Below, in pieces: positions 9,256 through 19,575 of a DNA stretch of 64,000 bases. A program made the translations under genes and the position numbers. Position 1 is the stretch's first letter. Each line of letters starts with the position of its first letter. Origin of the DNA: Facklamia languida CCUG 37842 (GTDB taxonomy: Bacteria; Bacillota; Bacilli; Lactobacillales; Aerococcaceae). Under the pieces are notes generated by a model. The model was given only the letters and a program-made list of their open reading frames with translations, did no database searches and had not been told where the DNA came from. The stretch is from contig NZ_JH601133.1 in assembly GCF_000245795.1 (NCBI RefSeq), positions 184,093 to 248,092 on the forward strand, written 5' to 3'.

Positions 9256-9498
9256 TTAAACATGATTAGAGAAAATCGACAACAAAATTTGTTGCAGACT
9301 TTCAATGATTGTAATAAAGAACGAACTAGTCAAATAGCCTAATGCAAGGCTCACCAACAAACAAAGATAGCGATCCATTGCATGATAGTTGGGGTAGAGG
9401 ATTTGCTTCCATTTGACCTTTGACAAGGCAAAATAAGCAATCACGACAAACAAGATCCGAATTAAAAGTACTGCCATACCATTAATAATTGCTGACAT
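9256..9498 (-). CDS. DUF1146 family small membrane protein (YwzB-like)
   Basis: 80 residues with two hydrophobic segments, separated by a basic stretch containing VKWKQILYPN. Family role unknown. A DUF1146 gene just upstream of murA is typical of Firmicutes, where it usually follows atpC; here no ATP synthase genes precede it. Assignment by size, topology and neighbourhood. Confidence 0.75.
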   Translation of the reverse strand: MSAIINGMAVLLIRILFVVIAYFALSKVKWKQILYPNYHAMDRYLCLLVSLALGYLTSSFFITIIESLQQILLSIFSNHV

Positions 9499-9556
9499 GA
9501 AACCCTACCTTTCTAGTTCACCTACATGATAGCATAAATTTTTTTCGAATACACTC

Positions 9557-9604
9557 TAAAAAAAGAAAAAGGTGACAAATCCACTTGAAAGACGGATTTG
9601 TCAC
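9557..9604 (-). terminator. Terminator of the mvaA-mvaS transcript
   Basis: Perfect 11-bp stem GTGACAAATCC/GGATTTGTCAC (9572-9604) followed on the minus strand by TTTTTCTTTTTTTT. It closes the mevalonate unit before the DUF1146-murA group. Confidence 0.9.
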
Positions 9605-9674
9605 ACATTGTATTTGACAGGCTGTACTCGCTTTTTACAAGGGCCTTATACTATCAGGCATGGCCCTGAACTAC

Positions 9675-10874
9675 TTATTCAGCTTGATGGTTTTGTTCAT
9701 AGTACCGACGGTGGTGGTCAATCCGTGCTAGATAAAAGTCTCCTTGCCCCACACTCGGTTCATATTCTTGGATCGAATCCGATTCATTGAGAGTCTTCCT
9801 ATATAAAGTTTCATATTCTTCAATCTTCAACTTCCGGCGGCTAGTGAGTTGATCTGCCACTTCCTTTTGAAGAATACCCGCTTGGTATCCCACTTGCAGT
9901 TTACCTGACAACCACTCTGCCACCGCACCGGACCCATAAGAAAATAGTCCAATCTGGTCGCCAGCCTTGATCGTTGGATCATTGCATAGTAGAGATAAGA
10001 GGCCTAGGTAGAGAGATCCTGTATAGATATTTCCAATACGTCGACTGAGTGCTGTTAAAGCCTGGTAATGAGACTCCCAGCGGTCTATCGCCTTAACTGC
10101 CTCGACTTGTTCAGTTAGGTCCTCGCGTAGCGCTCTAATTGCTTTAAGTCCCATCTTAGTAAATGGTAAATGCAAGGCAATGGCTTGCGTTGATTCCCAT
10201 AATTGCGGGTCCTTTTCAGCTGCTTGCTTGACAACTTGAGCAAAGGAGTCCAAATAAAGCTGAGTTGAGAACTTTCCTTCGACCATTGGATAGGGTGAAT
10301 AATCAGGTCGCCAGAAATCAAACTGATTATTCGTATAGGGGGTCGTCTTCGTATCAAAAGCAATGATCTGGGGGTTTGAGCTGATGAGCATAGCCACCGC
10401 CCCCGCACCTTGCGTTGGTTCGCCACCTGTTGCAAGACCGTATCGAGCAATATCACTCGTGATGACTAAGACTTTCCGATCTGGGCGAAGGCGAACATAA
10501 TCACAGGCCGCAAGCACCGCAGCAGTTCCCCCATAGCAAGCTTCTTTAATTTCATAAGAACGCGCATAGGGATGGATTCCTAGCGCCTCATGAACATAAA
10601 TAGCTGCTGCCTTTGAATAATCAAAAGCGGACTCCGTCGCCACAATTACCTGATCAATTTGATTTAAGTCCTCCTCCTTCAGAAGAGGGCGGGCCGCATT
10701 GATCGCCATCATGACAATATCTTGAGTCGCATCAGTCACCGCCATCTGCGACTGACCAATTCCAACTGTATATTTGGCTGGATCGATTCCTCGAGCCAGA
10801 GCCAATTCCTCCATCTCGATATATTGCGGTGGAATATATAGATGCATCCGATCAATTCCGACTTTATGTTCCAT
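9675..10874 (-). CDS. mvaS: Hydroxymethylglutaryl-CoA synthase
   Basis: Condenses acetyl-CoA and acetoacetyl-CoA to HMG-CoA, the entry to the mevalonate route to isopentenyl diphosphate and so to undecaprenyl carriers. 399 residues. Seen: VGIDRMHLYIPPQYIEM at the N-terminus, the active-site Cys in EIKEACYGGTAAVLAA, and LHLPFTKM with the catalytic His region. I choose the ATG at 10874 since GAAGGAG lies 6 nt upstream; ATGs further upstream lack a site. Directly downstream of mvaA (19-nt gap). Confidence 0.95.
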   Translation of the reverse strand: MEHKVGIDRMHLYIPPQYIEMEELALARGIDPAKYTVGIGQSQMAVTDATQDIVMMAINAARPLLKEEDLNQIDQVIVATESAFDYSKAAAIYVHEALGIHPYARSYEIKEACYGGTAAVLAACDYVRLRPDRKVLVITSDIARYGLATGGEPTQGAGAVAMLISSNPQIIAFDTKTTPYTNNQFDFWRPDYSPYPMVEGKFSTQLYLDSFAQVVKQAAEKDPQLWESTQAIALHLPFTKMGLKAIRALREDLTEQVEAVKAIDRWESHYQALTALSRRIGNIYTGSLYLGLLSLLCNDPTIKAGDQIGLFSYGSGAVAEWLSGKLQVGYQAGILQKEVADQLTSRRKLKIEEYETLYRKTLNESDSIQEYEPSVGQGDFYLARIDHHRRYYEQNHQAE

Positions 10875-10893
10875 AGTATTCTCCTTCATATAA

Positions 10894-12153
10894 CTAATCC
10901 TTTTCATTATCTAATGAGTGGCGGATTTTGTCTAGTAATTCTTTGGCAACTTGTCGGTTGATCAAAGTCTGACCTTGCAAGTCTTCAACTAACCTGTCGA
11001 TCTCATCTGGCTGAGCACCCACTTGTAACGCAAGACTCCTAGCATGCAAGGCCATGTGCCCTTGTTGAATTCCTTGGCCCACCAAGGCCCTAAGCGCAGC
11101 AAAATTTTGAGCGAGGCCGAGACTCGCTGCAATCTCCCCTAGCGTTCTGGCATCTGGTTGGCCCAAGAGGTTAAGCGCCCATTGTGCATTAGGATGAACA
11201 GCAAGTGTGCCCCCAACCGTGGCAACCTGTAAAGGGAGGGCAATCTCACCCAATAAATACTGGTCATCAGCTGAAAGAGACCAATGACTGAGAGGCTGAT
11301 AATCGCCTTCATGACAAGCATAAGCGTGCACACCAGCTTCGATTGCTCGCCAATCATTTCCCGTCGCAATCATAAGGGCGTCCACCCCATTCATGATCCC
11401 CTTATTATGAGTAACTGCTCGGTAAGGATCCAATTGCGCATAGTCACTCGCCTGGACAATACGGTGAGCCATTCTGAAGGCCTCCTGGTGATTCCTGTTC
11501 AAGGAAGACACAGGAAGTTGAGCCCTCGCCGTTATAAGCGAATCCGGACTATAGTTGGATAAAATCGCCATCAAGAGGTCACCTTGTGTTTCTTGGGCAA
11601 TAATGGGACCAATCCATTCTAAGACCTGATTGAGCTGGTTAGCCCCCATCGCATCCACTGGGTCATAGTCCAAATAATAACAATCGTAAGAAGTAGCTTC
11701 CTTTTGAAGTCGTTGGCCTCTCAAGGCCAAGGGTCCCCCACCTCTTCTGACCATTGATGGACTCGCTTGACGCGCGATATCCAACCAAGCTTCCTGCCGA
11801 TCAGCCAACCAATCCTGAGGCAAGCGGTCTGTTTGTGGAATCAGAATCATCTGACCGGTCAAGACCTTCGCCCCAGCTTCAGCCTGAATATTACCCAACC
11901 GTTTGGCCCCATTTGAAGCTGCAGCTATGACAGAAGGCTCTTCGATGGCCATGGGAATCAGGTAGTCTCGATCATTAATCTTGAAATGCTGAGCAACCCC
12001 CAAGGGTAAGGAATAAGGATAAAGGTAGTTCTCGACCATCCGGTCTCCAATCTCATCACTCATGGGTGTGTAACCCAGCGGATGACTCTGATAGGCTTCC
12101 ACCAGATGACGTCTTCGATCGATTGGTTGTTGATAAAATTTATTAAAGGTCAT
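10894..12153 (-). CDS. mvaA: Hydroxymethylglutaryl-CoA reductase, class II type
   Basis: Reduces HMG-CoA to mevalonate. 419 residues, matching the short soluble bacterial class II enzymes without membrane anchor. Seen: ENYLYPYSLPLGVAQHF (substrate region), AMGAN in the DPVDAMGANQ block, GIMNGVDALMIATGNDWRA with the catalytic Asp region, and a C-terminal helical part. Ribosome site AGGAGGG lies just before the ATG. Terminator of upp precedes it, terminator after mvaS follows, so mvaA-mvaS form their own unit. Confidence 0.95.
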   Translation of the reverse strand: MTFNKFYQQPIDRRRHLVEAYQSHPLGYTPMSDEIGDRMVENYLYPYSLPLGVAQHFKINDRDYLIPMAIEEPSVIAAASNGAKRLGNIQAEAGAKVLTGQMILIPQTDRLPQDWLADRQEAWLDIARQASPSMVRRGGGPLALRGQRLQKEATSYDCYYLDYDPVDAMGANQLNQVLEWIGPIIAQETQGDLLMAILSNYSPDSLITARAQLPVSSLNRNHQEAFRMAHRIVQASDYAQLDPYRAVTHNKGIMNGVDALMIATGNDWRAIEAGVHAYACHEGDYQPLSHWSLSADDQYLLGEIALPLQVATVGGTLAVHPNAQWALNLLGQPDARTLGEIAASLGLAQNFAALRALVGQGIQQGHMALHARSLALQVGAQPDEIDRLVEDLQGQTLINRQVAKELLDKIRHSLDNEKD

Positions 12154-12162
12154 AAGCCCTCC

Positions 12163-12204
12163 TAAAAAAACACACGTCCTCCATTATTTAATAGAGGACG
12201 GTGT
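12163..12204 (-). terminator. Terminator after upp
   Basis: Hairpin GAGGAC(G)GTGT-type arm paired with ACACGTCCTC, followed on the minus strand by seven T (12164-12170). Ends the tdk-to-upp transcript; the mvaA ribosome site begins only a few bases later, so mvaA must be read from a promoter close by or by read-through. Confidence 0.8.
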
Positions 12205-12226
12205 AGAATCTCTTACGATTTACTCA

Positions 12227-12865
12227 TTATTTTGTTCCGAAAATTCGGTCACCCGCATCACCTAGACCCGGCAAGATATAACCATTCTCATCTAACTTCT
12301 CGTCTAGAGCTGCTGTAAAGATATCCAGTTCAGGGAAGGCAGTCTGTAATGCCTTAACCCCTTCTGGTGCGGCCACCAGGCAGACAAAAGTAATATGGGA
12401 AATATCCACTTGATATTTTTGGGTTAATTGGGTAATGGCTGAGATAGCGGACCCGCCTGTCGCAAGCATTGGATCCACAACGAAAACCTGTCTTTCCGAA
12501 ATATCCAGAGGTAATTTAGCAAAGTATTCAACAATATTAAGGGTATCATGTTCACGATAGAGCCCTATATGTCCCACACGTGCACTTGGCACGAGGCTGG
12601 TAATGCCATCCACCATCCCTAAGCCCGCACGTAAGATTGGCACAATCGCCATTTTCTTACCTGAAATTTGTTTCTGGGTTGACTTGGTTAAGGGCGTTTC
12701 AATTTCAATTTCTTCCAAAGGAAGATCGCGTGTAATTTCATACGCCATTAACATCGCAATTTCATTCGTTACTTCACGAAAAACCTTAGTAGATGTATTT
12801 TTGTCGCGAATGATTGTCAGCTTATGCTGAATTAAAGGGTGGTCGACGACTGTGAATTTTGCCAT
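12227..12865 (-). CDS. upp: Uracil phosphoribosyltransferase
   Basis: Pyrimidine salvage: uracil plus PRPP gives UMP. 212 residues, family size. Seen: the PRPP-binding loop [14 protein letters not shown], the start [17 protein letters not shown] typical of the family, and C-terminal [14 protein letters not shown] that binds uracil. Sits behind glyA in the tdk-prfA-prmC-tsaC-glyA-upp string common to Firmicutes. Good ribosome site AGGAGG. Confidence 0.97.
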   Translation of the reverse strand: MAKFTVVDHPLIQHKLTIIRDKNTSTKVFREVTNEIAMLMAYEITRDLPLEEIEIETPLTKSTQKQISGKKMAIVPILRAGLGMVDGITSLVPSARVGHIGLYREHDTLNIVEYFAKLPLDISERQVFVVDPMLATGGSAISAITQLTQKYQVDISHITFVCLVAAPEGVKALQTAFPELDIFTAALDEKLDENGYILPGLGDAGDRIFGTK

Positions 12866-12892
12866 TTAAATTCCTCCTAATGATTTCTTATT

Positions 12893-14119
12893 CTAATAAT
12901 AAGCATTAAGTGGTTTTTCTGCAACAATCGCTTCAGCTTGTTTACGTAATTCTGGCAATTCAGACTCATCCGCCTTCAAAGCCTTAACTAGGATGCGAGC
13001 AATTTCACGCGCTTCTTCTTCTTTGACACCCCGAGTTGTAATAGCAGGCGTTCCAACCCGAATTCCAGATGTTTGAACGAATGACCGTTGATCATTTGGA
13101 ATGGAGTTCTTATTAACCGTGATCGCCACTTCTTCCAAGCGTTCTTGGGCCCATTTACCTGAAACATCAAGGGCTGTTAAATCGAGTAGCATCACGTGGT
13201 TATCAGTACCACCTGAGATGACGCGGATTTCACTTTCGTTGAAGACTTCTGCCATTGCTTGAGCATTCTTGATAATTTGTTGCGCATATTCCTTAAATTC
13301 AGGTCTTAAAGCTTCACCAAAGGCTACAGCTTTACCAGCAATCACATGCTCAAGTGGGCCCCCTTGGATACCTGGGAAGATGGCACTGTTCAATTTCTTC
13401 GCGTATTCATCTTTACCAGTAATAATCATACCACCACGTGGTCCACGTAAAGTCTTGTGAGTCGTTGTCGTCACAACGTCAGCATAAGGAACAGGGTTTG
13501 GATGTAGACCCGCTGCAACAAGTCCAGCGATATGGGCCATATCGACCATAAAGATCGCGCCCACTTCTTTAGCCACCTTAGAGATTCGTTCAAAATCAAT
13601 AATTTTTGAGTAAGCGGAAGCACCAGCGATAATCATCTTTGGTTTTTCTTCACGTGCAATCTTTTCAAGTTGTTCATAGTCTAGAATTTCATTCTCATCA
13701 AGACCATAAGCTAGCATGGTGTAGGATTGACCAGAGAAGTTAGCAGGTGATCCATGGGTTAAGTGGCCCCCTTGTGAAAGGTCCATCCCCAACACCTTAT
13801 CTCCAGGTTCCAAGAAAGCACGGTACACCGCTAAGTTAGCAGAAGAACCAGAGTGAGGTTGTACGTTTGCATAGACAGAACCAAAGAGTTCATTCGCCCG
13901 ATCAATCGCCAATTGTTCAATCTCATCAACAAATTCACAACCACCGTAATAGCGTTTACCAGGATAACCTTCAGCGTATTTATTCGAAAGAATAGAACCT
14001 TGCGCCTTGCGAACTTCATCTGAAATATAGTTCTCAGATGCAATTAATTCAATACCATAGGTTTGCCGGTGCAATTCCTTCTCAATCAGGTCAAAAATCT
14101 GTTCGTTACTAGTTGACAT
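12893..14119 (-). CDS. glyA: Serine hydroxymethyltransferase
   Basis: PLP enzyme that interconverts serine and glycine and charges tetrahydrofolate with a one-carbon unit. 408 residues. Seen: LIASENYIS near the N-terminus, [18 protein letters not shown], and the PLP lysine in [17 protein letters not shown]. The start at 14119 has GGAGG 9 nt upstream; an in-frame TTG five codons further up overlaps that site and is unlikely. Between tsaC and upp. Confidence 0.97.
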   Translation of the reverse strand: MSTSNEQIFDLIEKELHRQTYGIELIASENYISDEVRKAQGSILSNKYAEGYPGKRYYGGCEFVDEIEQLAIDRANELFGSVYANVQPHSGSSANLAVYRAFLEPGDKVLGMDLSQGGHLTHGSPANFSGQSYTMLAYGLDENEILDYEQLEKIAREEKPKMIIAGASAYSKIIDFERISKVAKEVGAIFMVDMAHIAGLVAAGLHPNPVPYADVVTTTTHKTLRGPRGGMIITGKDEYAKKLNSAIFPGIQGGPLEHVIAGKAVAFGEALRPEFKEYAQQIIKNAQAMAEVFNESEIRVISGGTDNHVMLLDLTALDVSGKWAQERLEEVAITVNKNSIPNDQRSFVQTSGIRVGTPAITTRGVKEEEAREIARILVKALKADESELPELRKQAEAIVAEKPLNAYY

Positions 14120-14167
14120 AAAATAAACCTCCAAAAGATAATATAGACGTGTGACTGTCTATACTCA

Positions 14168-15193
14168 TTATAGCACAAATGAAGACGCTTTCGAAAGCCT
14201 ATTCATGAAAGCGGTTGAATTCTTATCGTTTTCTAATCCTTGAACGAGAATTATTTGACATGCACTCCCTTCTAAATATCTCAAGCCTGCATAAATGTGC
14301 CGGGTAGCAGAAGTGAGATCATCTGCCTGACCTAAGGAATAAGTGGCTACAACACGTTCGTGATTCTTTAATGAATCAATCGTTTCTTGCCAAGCCAGGA
14401 GTCCCACCTTCCCCTCCATCTGGTCAAGAATGGCCCGCCACTGATCAAGGTTTTTAGGAGCTTGAACCATGATGACAGGTTGTTGAGGACTATAATGTCG
14501 GTACTTAACCCCCGGTGAGGCCACCTCGTCATTCGTCAATTGGTGCGCTTCCGAGATAATTTCAACTGGGCATTCAAGATAAGCATGGATCATCTCAGGT
14601 GTAATATAACCAGGTCTTAGAATATCAACGTGTCCATCATGAGGAAAAACCACTGTGGATTCCACCCCAATTTTGGTTAATTCTTCATCCGCAGCGAGTA
14701 TCCCAGCGATTTTTCCCGAAAAATCATGTAAAACATGGTCTAACTGGGTTGGACTCGGCTTACCTGAAAGGTTGGCACTGGGCCCAACCAGCGGGATCCC
14801 TACCGCCTCAATTAAGGCGAGCGCCAAAGGATGATCAGGCATCCGAAGCGCCACGGTCGATTTCCCACCGGTGACAGACGAAGCTACTGCACCTGGTTTA
14901 ACTGGAAAAATAATGGTTAAAGGTCCGGGCCAATAAAGATCCATCAGGGCTTGGCTCAAAGGATTGATTGTTTGAACTAAATCAGCCACTTGATCTTGGT
15001 TACTGACATGTACGATCAGAGGATTATCACTGGGACGTCCTTTGGCTCGGTAAACTTTCTCCACACTTTCAGATTCATCCGATCGAGCTCCTAAACCATA
15101 GACGGTCTCGGTGGGAAAAGCGATTAATTCACCCGCTCGAATAGCTTGGGCAGCTTCTTGAATCGTTTCAAGGGTATAAATTTCTGTTTTCAT
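14168..15193 (-). CDS. tsaC: L-threonylcarbamoyladenylate synthase (Sua5/TsaC)
   Basis: Makes threonylcarbamoyl-AMP for the t6A37 modification of ANN-decoding tRNAs. 341 residues: an N-terminal YrdC domain (FPTETVYGLGARSD, KGRPSDNPLIVHV, LRMPDHPLALALI, VGPSANLSGKPSPT) and a C-terminal Sua5 domain (SPGVKYRHYSPQQPV), i.e. the long two-domain form. The ATG at 15193 begins right after the prmC stop, with AAGGAG inside the last prmC codons, so the two are coupled. Confidence 0.95.
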   Translation of the reverse strand: MKTEIYTLETIQEAAQAIRAGELIAFPTETVYGLGARSDESESVEKVYRAKGRPSDNPLIVHVSNQDQVADLVQTINPLSQALMDLYWPGPLTIIFPVKPGAVASSVTGGKSTVALRMPDHPLALALIEAVGIPLVGPSANLSGKPSPTQLDHVLHDFSGKIAGILAADEELTKIGVESTVVFPHDGHVDILRPGYITPEMIHAYLECPVEIISEAHQLTNDEVASPGVKYRHYSPQQPVIMVQAPKNLDQWRAILDQMEGKVGLLAWQETIDSLKNHERVVATYSLGQADDLTSATRHIYAGLRYLEGSACQIILVQGLENDKNSTAFMNRLSKASSFVL

Positions 15194-15194
15194 C

Positions 15195-16064
15195 TTATAA
15201 CTCCTTTTTAAAAGCGATTTGAACATAACGATCCTTGCCCCACCCATCTTGACCAATGGCCTTCAAGTGAAATTGGTCATGCTGGCGAACCATATGGTCA
15301 AGCGCATCCGCTTGTTGATAACCAATCTCGAAGATGATCTGACCACCCGGATACAAAAACCGGCTGGCCTGATCCAGAATACGTTGGTAAATAGCCAGAC
15401 CTCCTTGATCAGCATAGAGGGCCTCTTTGGGTTCATATTTCTTAACACTCGCATCCATTTGACTCTGGTCATCATAGGAAATATAGGGCGGATTAGAAAG
15501 GATCAGATCAAAATTCAATCCAGCTGGGAATTGATCAAAGATATCCGAGCGGATGAAATTAATCTCAACCTGGTGGGCATGGGCATTCTCCTTTGCTAGA
15601 TCTAGCGCTTCTTGACTAATATCACTGGCCCACACCTGAACATGAGGCAGTGCCTTCTTAACTTCAATTGCGATAATCCCACTACCTGTTCCCAAGTCCA
15701 AGATCGTCGCCTGCGATCGATTTCTTAAATAGGCAATCCCTCGCTCAACCACGCCTTGTGTCTCTTCCCGCGGAATCAAGCAAGCCGGCGATACCTGAAA
15801 TCGATTCTCCATAAAATAGGCAAAGCCAGCAATATATTGAATCGGTTCATCCTTCAAGATCCGTTTGATCGCGTCTTCAAATCGCGATAACCGCTCAGCA
15901 GGCTGAATCTGGTGTAGCTCCCGTAAGGTTCGGGTTAAATCCCAATCAAAAAGCATTTGCCAATAAACACGCGCCATCTCCCCTTCAAAACCTGCTTGCT
16001 GCAAAAAAAATGAAGCCTGATGCAGGGCTTCATTTAACGTTTGACTAGGAGATGCCTTGACCAT
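15195..16064 (-). CDS. prmC: Release factor glutamine methyltransferase PrmC
   Basis: Methylates the Gln of the GGQ motif in peptide release factors. 289 residues. Seen: SAM motif [15 protein letters not shown] and the substrate-binding NPPY in [13 protein letters not shown]; an N-terminal helical domain precedes. The ATG at 16064 lies inside the end of prfA (20-nt overlap) with TTGGAGG upstream, so enzyme and its substrate RF1 are made together. Confidence 0.95.
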   Translation of the reverse strand: MVKASPSQTLNEALHQASFFLQQAGFEGEMARVYWQMLFDWDLTRTLRELHQIQPAERLSRFEDAIKRILKDEPIQYIAGFAYFMENRFQVSPACLIPREETQGVVERGIAYLRNRSQATILDLGTGSGIIAIEVKKALPHVQVWASDISQEALDLAKENAHAHQVEINFIRSDIFDQFPAGLNFDLILSNPPYISYDDQSQMDASVKKYEPKEALYADQGGLAIYQRILDQASRFLYPGGQIIFEIGYQQADALDHMVRQHDQFHLKAIGQDGWGKDRYVQIAFKKEL

Positions 16065-17127
16065 TGAGTTCCTCCAATTTTTGTGTTTGATCAAATAAGA
16101 CGAGGGCATCTACAATCTCATCAATATTGCCTTGCATAATAGAATCAAGCTGTTGAATGGTCAAGCCGATTCGATGGTCAGTTACACGATTTTGAGGATA
16201 ATTATAGGTTCGGATTCGTTCTGAACGATCCCCTGTACCAACAGCCAACTTCCGTTCGGAATCAAAGGCTTCTTGCTGTTTGGATTGTAAGCTATCATAG
16301 ACACGCGTCCGTAGAACCTTCATGGCCTTTTCTCGGTTTTTCAACTGCGAACGTTCATCCTGCATGGCAACTACAATCCCAGTTGGCAAGTGGGTTAATC
16401 TGACTGCAGAGGCTGTCTTGTTGACGTGCTGACCACCGGCACCGGAGGCATGATAGATGTCGATCCGGATGTCGTTTTCATCCAAGTCAAAATCAAGTTC
16501 TTCCTGTTCAGGCATCACGACAACGGTTGCCGTAGAGGTGTGGACACGCCCTTGCGACTCTGTCTCTGGAACCCGTTGTACACGGTGGGCCCCATTTTCA
16601 AATTTTAATTTTGAATAAACCTTCTGTCCCGTAATCATCAGGGTCACTTCCTTATATCCGCCAATGCCAGTAATATTGGCTGACATGACCTCAACCTTCC
16701 ATCCCTGGTTTTCAGCGTAGCGCGTATACATATTTAGAAGATCACCAGCAAAAAGTTGGGCTTCATCGCCACCTGCTGCCCCTCGAATTTCCATGATAAT
16801 ATTCTTGCCATCATTGGGGTCCTCAGGTAACATCATCACCTTAATCTCTTCTTCCAAGGCTTCCTTTTCTTTCTTCAGGTTTGCTAATTCCAACTTAGCC
16901 AATTCCATCATCTCAGGGTCGAGCGACTCCCCTAAGAGATCTTCTGTCTCTTCTAGCTCCTCCGTCACCTGCTGGTAGCGCTTAATTTTTGTAACCTTTG
17001 GCCTTAAGTCCGCTTCTTCAATCGATAAGGCTCTCAATTTACTTGAATCTGCAATCACAGCTGGGTCACTCATCAATTCAATCACTTCTTCAAAACGAAA
17101 AATTAACTGGTTTAATTGCTCAAACAT
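16045..17127 (-). CDS. prfA: Peptide chain release factor 1
   Basis: Recognises UAA/UAG in the ribosome and releases the peptide. 360 residues. Seen: the codon-recognition region [14 protein letters not shown] with the PxT tripeptide and the catalytic loop [15 protein letters not shown], whose Gln is methylated by PrmC encoded next. Located 11 nt after tdk. Confidence 0.97.
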   Translation of the reverse strand: MFEQLNQLIFRFEEVIELMSDPAVIADSSKLRALSIEEADLRPKVTKIKRYQQVTEELEETEDLLGESLDPEMMELAKLELANLKKEKEALEEEIKVMMLPEDPNDGKNIIMEIRGAAGGDEAQLFAGDLLNMYTRYAENQGWKVEVMSANITGIGGYKEVTLMITGQKVYSKLKFENGAHRVQRVPETESQGRVHTSTATVVVMPEQEELDFDLDENDIRIDIYHASGAGGQHVNKTASAVRLTHLPTGIVVAMQDERSQLKNREKAMKVLRTRVYDSLQSKQQEAFDSERKLAVGTGDRSERIRTYNYPQNRVTDHRIGLTIQQLDSIMQGNIDEIVDALVLFDQTQKLEELNGQGIS

Positions 17128-17138
17128 ACCTGTCTCCT

Positions 17139-17735
17139 CTAACTCATTGTCTTGTTTTCGATTTTACCTGGATTTTGATAACAGCGACGGCAAACAGGTA
17201 AATAAGATTCATTCCCACCAATTTGAATTTGATCTCCTTGATAGACCGGTTTTCCTTCAGAAAAGCGCAAATTCATCGTTGCCTTCTTATGGCAGAACCA
17301 ACAGATCGTCTTAATCTCTTCAATCTTATCCGCATAAATTAAGAGATACTTCGAACCTTCAAATAATTCATTGGTGAAATCGTTCTTTAACCCAAAAGCC
17401 ATAACTGGAATATTCAACTCATCAACAACACGTGCTAATTCAATAATGTGATGTTTCTTAAGGAACTGGGCTTCATCTACTAAGATACAAAAAAGTTGTT
17501 CTTCCTGGGCAGCTTCTTCAATCATCTCAAACAGATTATCCTCTTCTTCTACGGGAATCGCAGGCCGTGCAAACCCGACTCTAGAAGAGACCTGCCCCAC
17601 CCCTTCACGGTCATCAAGAGCAGAGGTATATATCTTAACCGGCTTATTTTGCTCCTCATAATTATGGGCGACTTTAATAATCTCAATTGACTTACCAGAA
17701 TTCATTGCACCATATTTAAAATAAAACTGCGCCAT
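17139..17735 (-). CDS. tdk: Thymidine kinase
   Basis: Phosphorylates thymidine in salvage. 198 residues, type II kinase. Seen: P-loop [10 protein letters not shown] at about 8-17, Asp-Glu in [10 protein letters not shown], and a structural zinc site from CWFCHKK and CRRCYQ. First gene of the tdk-prfA-prmC-tsaC-glyA-upp string and driven by the promoter at 17771-17799. Confidence 0.97.
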   Translation of the reverse strand: MAQFYFKYGAMNSGKSIEIIKVAHNYEEQNKPVKIYTSALDDREGVGQVSSRVGFARPAIPVEEEDNLFEMIEEAAQEEQLFCILVDEAQFLKKHHIIELARVVDELNIPVMAFGLKNDFTNELFEGSKYLLIYADKIEEIKTICWFCHKKATMNLRFSEGKPVYQGDQIQIGGNESYLPVCRRCYQNPGKIENKTMS

Positions 17736-17770
17736 ATAAGCTCTCCTCTCTATTACTCCCTAACTCAATT

Positions 17771-17799
17771 ATAATAGGTTAAAATATCCCCCCCGTCAA
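17771..17799 (-). promoter_or_regulatory. Sigma-A promoter of tdk
   Basis: On the minus strand TTGACG (17794-17799), 17-bp spacer starting with seven G, and TATTAT (17771-17776). A second overlapping hexamer TATAAT lies 3 bp further on. The tdk ATG is about 35 bp downstream. Confidence 0.75.
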
Positions 17800-17849
17800 C
17801 CGCTCATATTGCTTTACCATTTACTAGGTCTAGAGTTGTCAAACATATG

Positions 17850-18180
17850 TTACACAAAATGAAATGTTACCACGGTCCATCACCATTTTATCATGATGAA
17901 TGATATTCTTTAAAAGGCAGCCACCATGCTCAACTAAATAGGCCCCGTCCATAAAAAGCAAAATGAAACGGGTCTTTACTCATAACGATTCCTCATCAGG
18001 CGTCATAATAAATTTTTGTGGCCTTTGATTAAGGGTTGTCAGTGGCGCTGATCATAGTCCCCTCTAACAAAATAACTAACCTTTTGCGAATCAAGGGTCG
18101 GATAATGAATCATCATTTGCTCATCAATGCCTGATATCATGCCACTATCAGCATTTTGTCCTTTTCATTACTGCAGATGC
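17850..18180 (-). pseudogene. Possible decayed coding remnant between tdk and murT
   Basis: This 490-bp divergent gap holds no intact gene. Two minus-strand stretches read like protein: one ending with HYPTLDSQKVSYFVRGDYDQ (about 18050-18170) and one containing MDGAYLVEHGGCLLKN (about 17830-17970), in different frames and broken by stops. I do not recognise the family. A worn-out gene is the simplest reading, but chance open stretches are possible. Confidence 0.25.
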
Positions 18181-18224
18181 TTGATAAACTATAGATGTTT
18201 TAAGTCAAGATATGAGGTGATTAT

Positions 18225-19574
18225 ATGTCTATTCAGGCACAATTAGCTAAATGGGTTGGGAAAGGAAGTCGATGGTTCCTCACCCGCTTCACTCAAGGCG
18301 GATCAGCCTTACCAGGCAAACTAGCGCATCAAATCGACCCAAATATTCTCCAAACCCTTGCCAAAGACTATCAAGTGGTGATCATTACTGGAACAAATGG
18401 GAAGACTCTTACCACTTCCTTGATTGTCGAAGCCCTAAAAAATGTCTATCCCCATGTGATTACCAATCCGACAGGCTCCAATATGGAGCAAGGCATTATT
18501 TCCACCTTTTTGTCGGCTCCTAGACTCAAGGCCAATGAGAAAGGAATTGCGATCTTGGAGGTCGATGAAGGCTCCTTAAAAAATGTTGTGGCGGACCTTA
18601 AGCCAGACTATTTCGTCTTTACCAATGTCTTCCGCGACCAATTGGATCGTTTCGGTGAAATCCATACCGTCTATCGCTATATGACAGACGCTGCAATGCA
18701 AGCCCCTCAAGCAACTGTTGTAACCAACGGTGACTTGCCCATGTTCAATTCCTTTGAATTACCCAACCCTGAAGTTTACTATGGTTTTAACCATTTACCC
18801 GCTAGCCAAGTAGACCCTCACTACAACACCGATGGTTTGCTTTGCCCGAAGTGTGATCATGTCTTAAGATACAAGTTGTTAACTTATGGTAATTTAGGTG
18901 CCTATTATTGTGAGCATTGCGATTTTGAAAGACCTCAACTCACTTATCAAGTTGATCGTATTGATGAATTGGCGCTGGATCATAGTCGTTTTACCATTGA
19001 GGGACAGACCTTTAACCTACCCATTGCTGGCCTGTATAATATTTATAATGCTTTGTCTGCCTATGCCCTCTTGAGAGAATTAGGCCTCGATCCTTTGACT
19101 ATTGACCAAGGCTTCCAAAAAGCTCAACGCGTGTTTGGACGACAAGAAGAAGTCTTAGTAGAAGGTAAGAAAGCCCTATTGAATCTCGTCAAGAACCCCG
19201 TCGGTTTCAACCAGATCCTGGATATCATCGCCTTGGATCCTCAGCCATACACACTCGTTACCCTCATGAATAATCAGCATGCAGATGGGACAGATATTTC
19301 TTGGATCTGGGACGTGGATTTAGAAAAGGCTAAAGGCTTTCCAATTCGCTCCATTATTTCCGGTGGAGATAAGGCTGAAGATATGACCAAAAGGCTTGTC
19401 GTTGCCGGCTTTGATCCCGATCTCATCCAAGAAGCCCAGGACATGCAAGCGGTCCTTCAAGCCATCCAAAATTCAAAAGGCCAGCGAATCCATGTGCTAG
19501 CCACTTATACAGCCATGCTGAACTTGCGTGAAGCGCTGACTAAGAATCATTATTTAAAGCATAAGGAGGACTAA
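18225..19574 (+). CDS. murT: Lipid II isoglutaminyl synthase, Mur-ligase subunit MurT
   Basis: With GatD it amidates D-Glu of lipid II to D-isoglutamine, which efficient transpeptidation in Gram-positive cells requires. 449 residues: Mur ligase ATP motif ITGTNGKTLTTSLI at about 55-68, a Cys4 zinc ribbon (CPKCDH and, after about 20 residues, CEHCDF) inserted in the middle domain as in known MurT proteins, and a C-terminal DUF1727-type domain. Ribosome site GAGGTGATT before ATG. One base separates its stop from the gatD start. Confidence 0.95.
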   Translation: MSIQAQLAKWVGKGSRWFLTRFTQGGSALPGKLAHQIDPNILQTLAKDYQVVIITGTNGKTLTTSLIVEALKNVYPHVITNPTGSNMEQGIISTFLSAPRLKANEKGIAILEVDEGSLKNVVADLKPDYFVFTNVFRDQLDRFGEIHTVYRYMTDAAMQAPQATVVTNGDLPMFNSFELPNPEVYYGFNHLPASQVDPHYNTDGLLCPKCDHVLRYKLLTYGNLGAYYCEHCDFERPQLTYQVDRIDELALDHSRFTIEGQTFNLPIAGLYNIYNALSAYALLRELGLDPLTIDQGFQKAQRVFGRQEEVLVEGKKALLNLVKNPVGFNQILDIIALDPQPYTLVTLMNNQHADGTDISWIWDVDLEKAKGFPIRSIISGGDKAEDMTKRLVVAGFDPDLIQEAQDMQAVLQAIQNSKGQRIHVLATYTAMLNLREALTKNHYLKHKED

Positions 19575-19575
19575 C

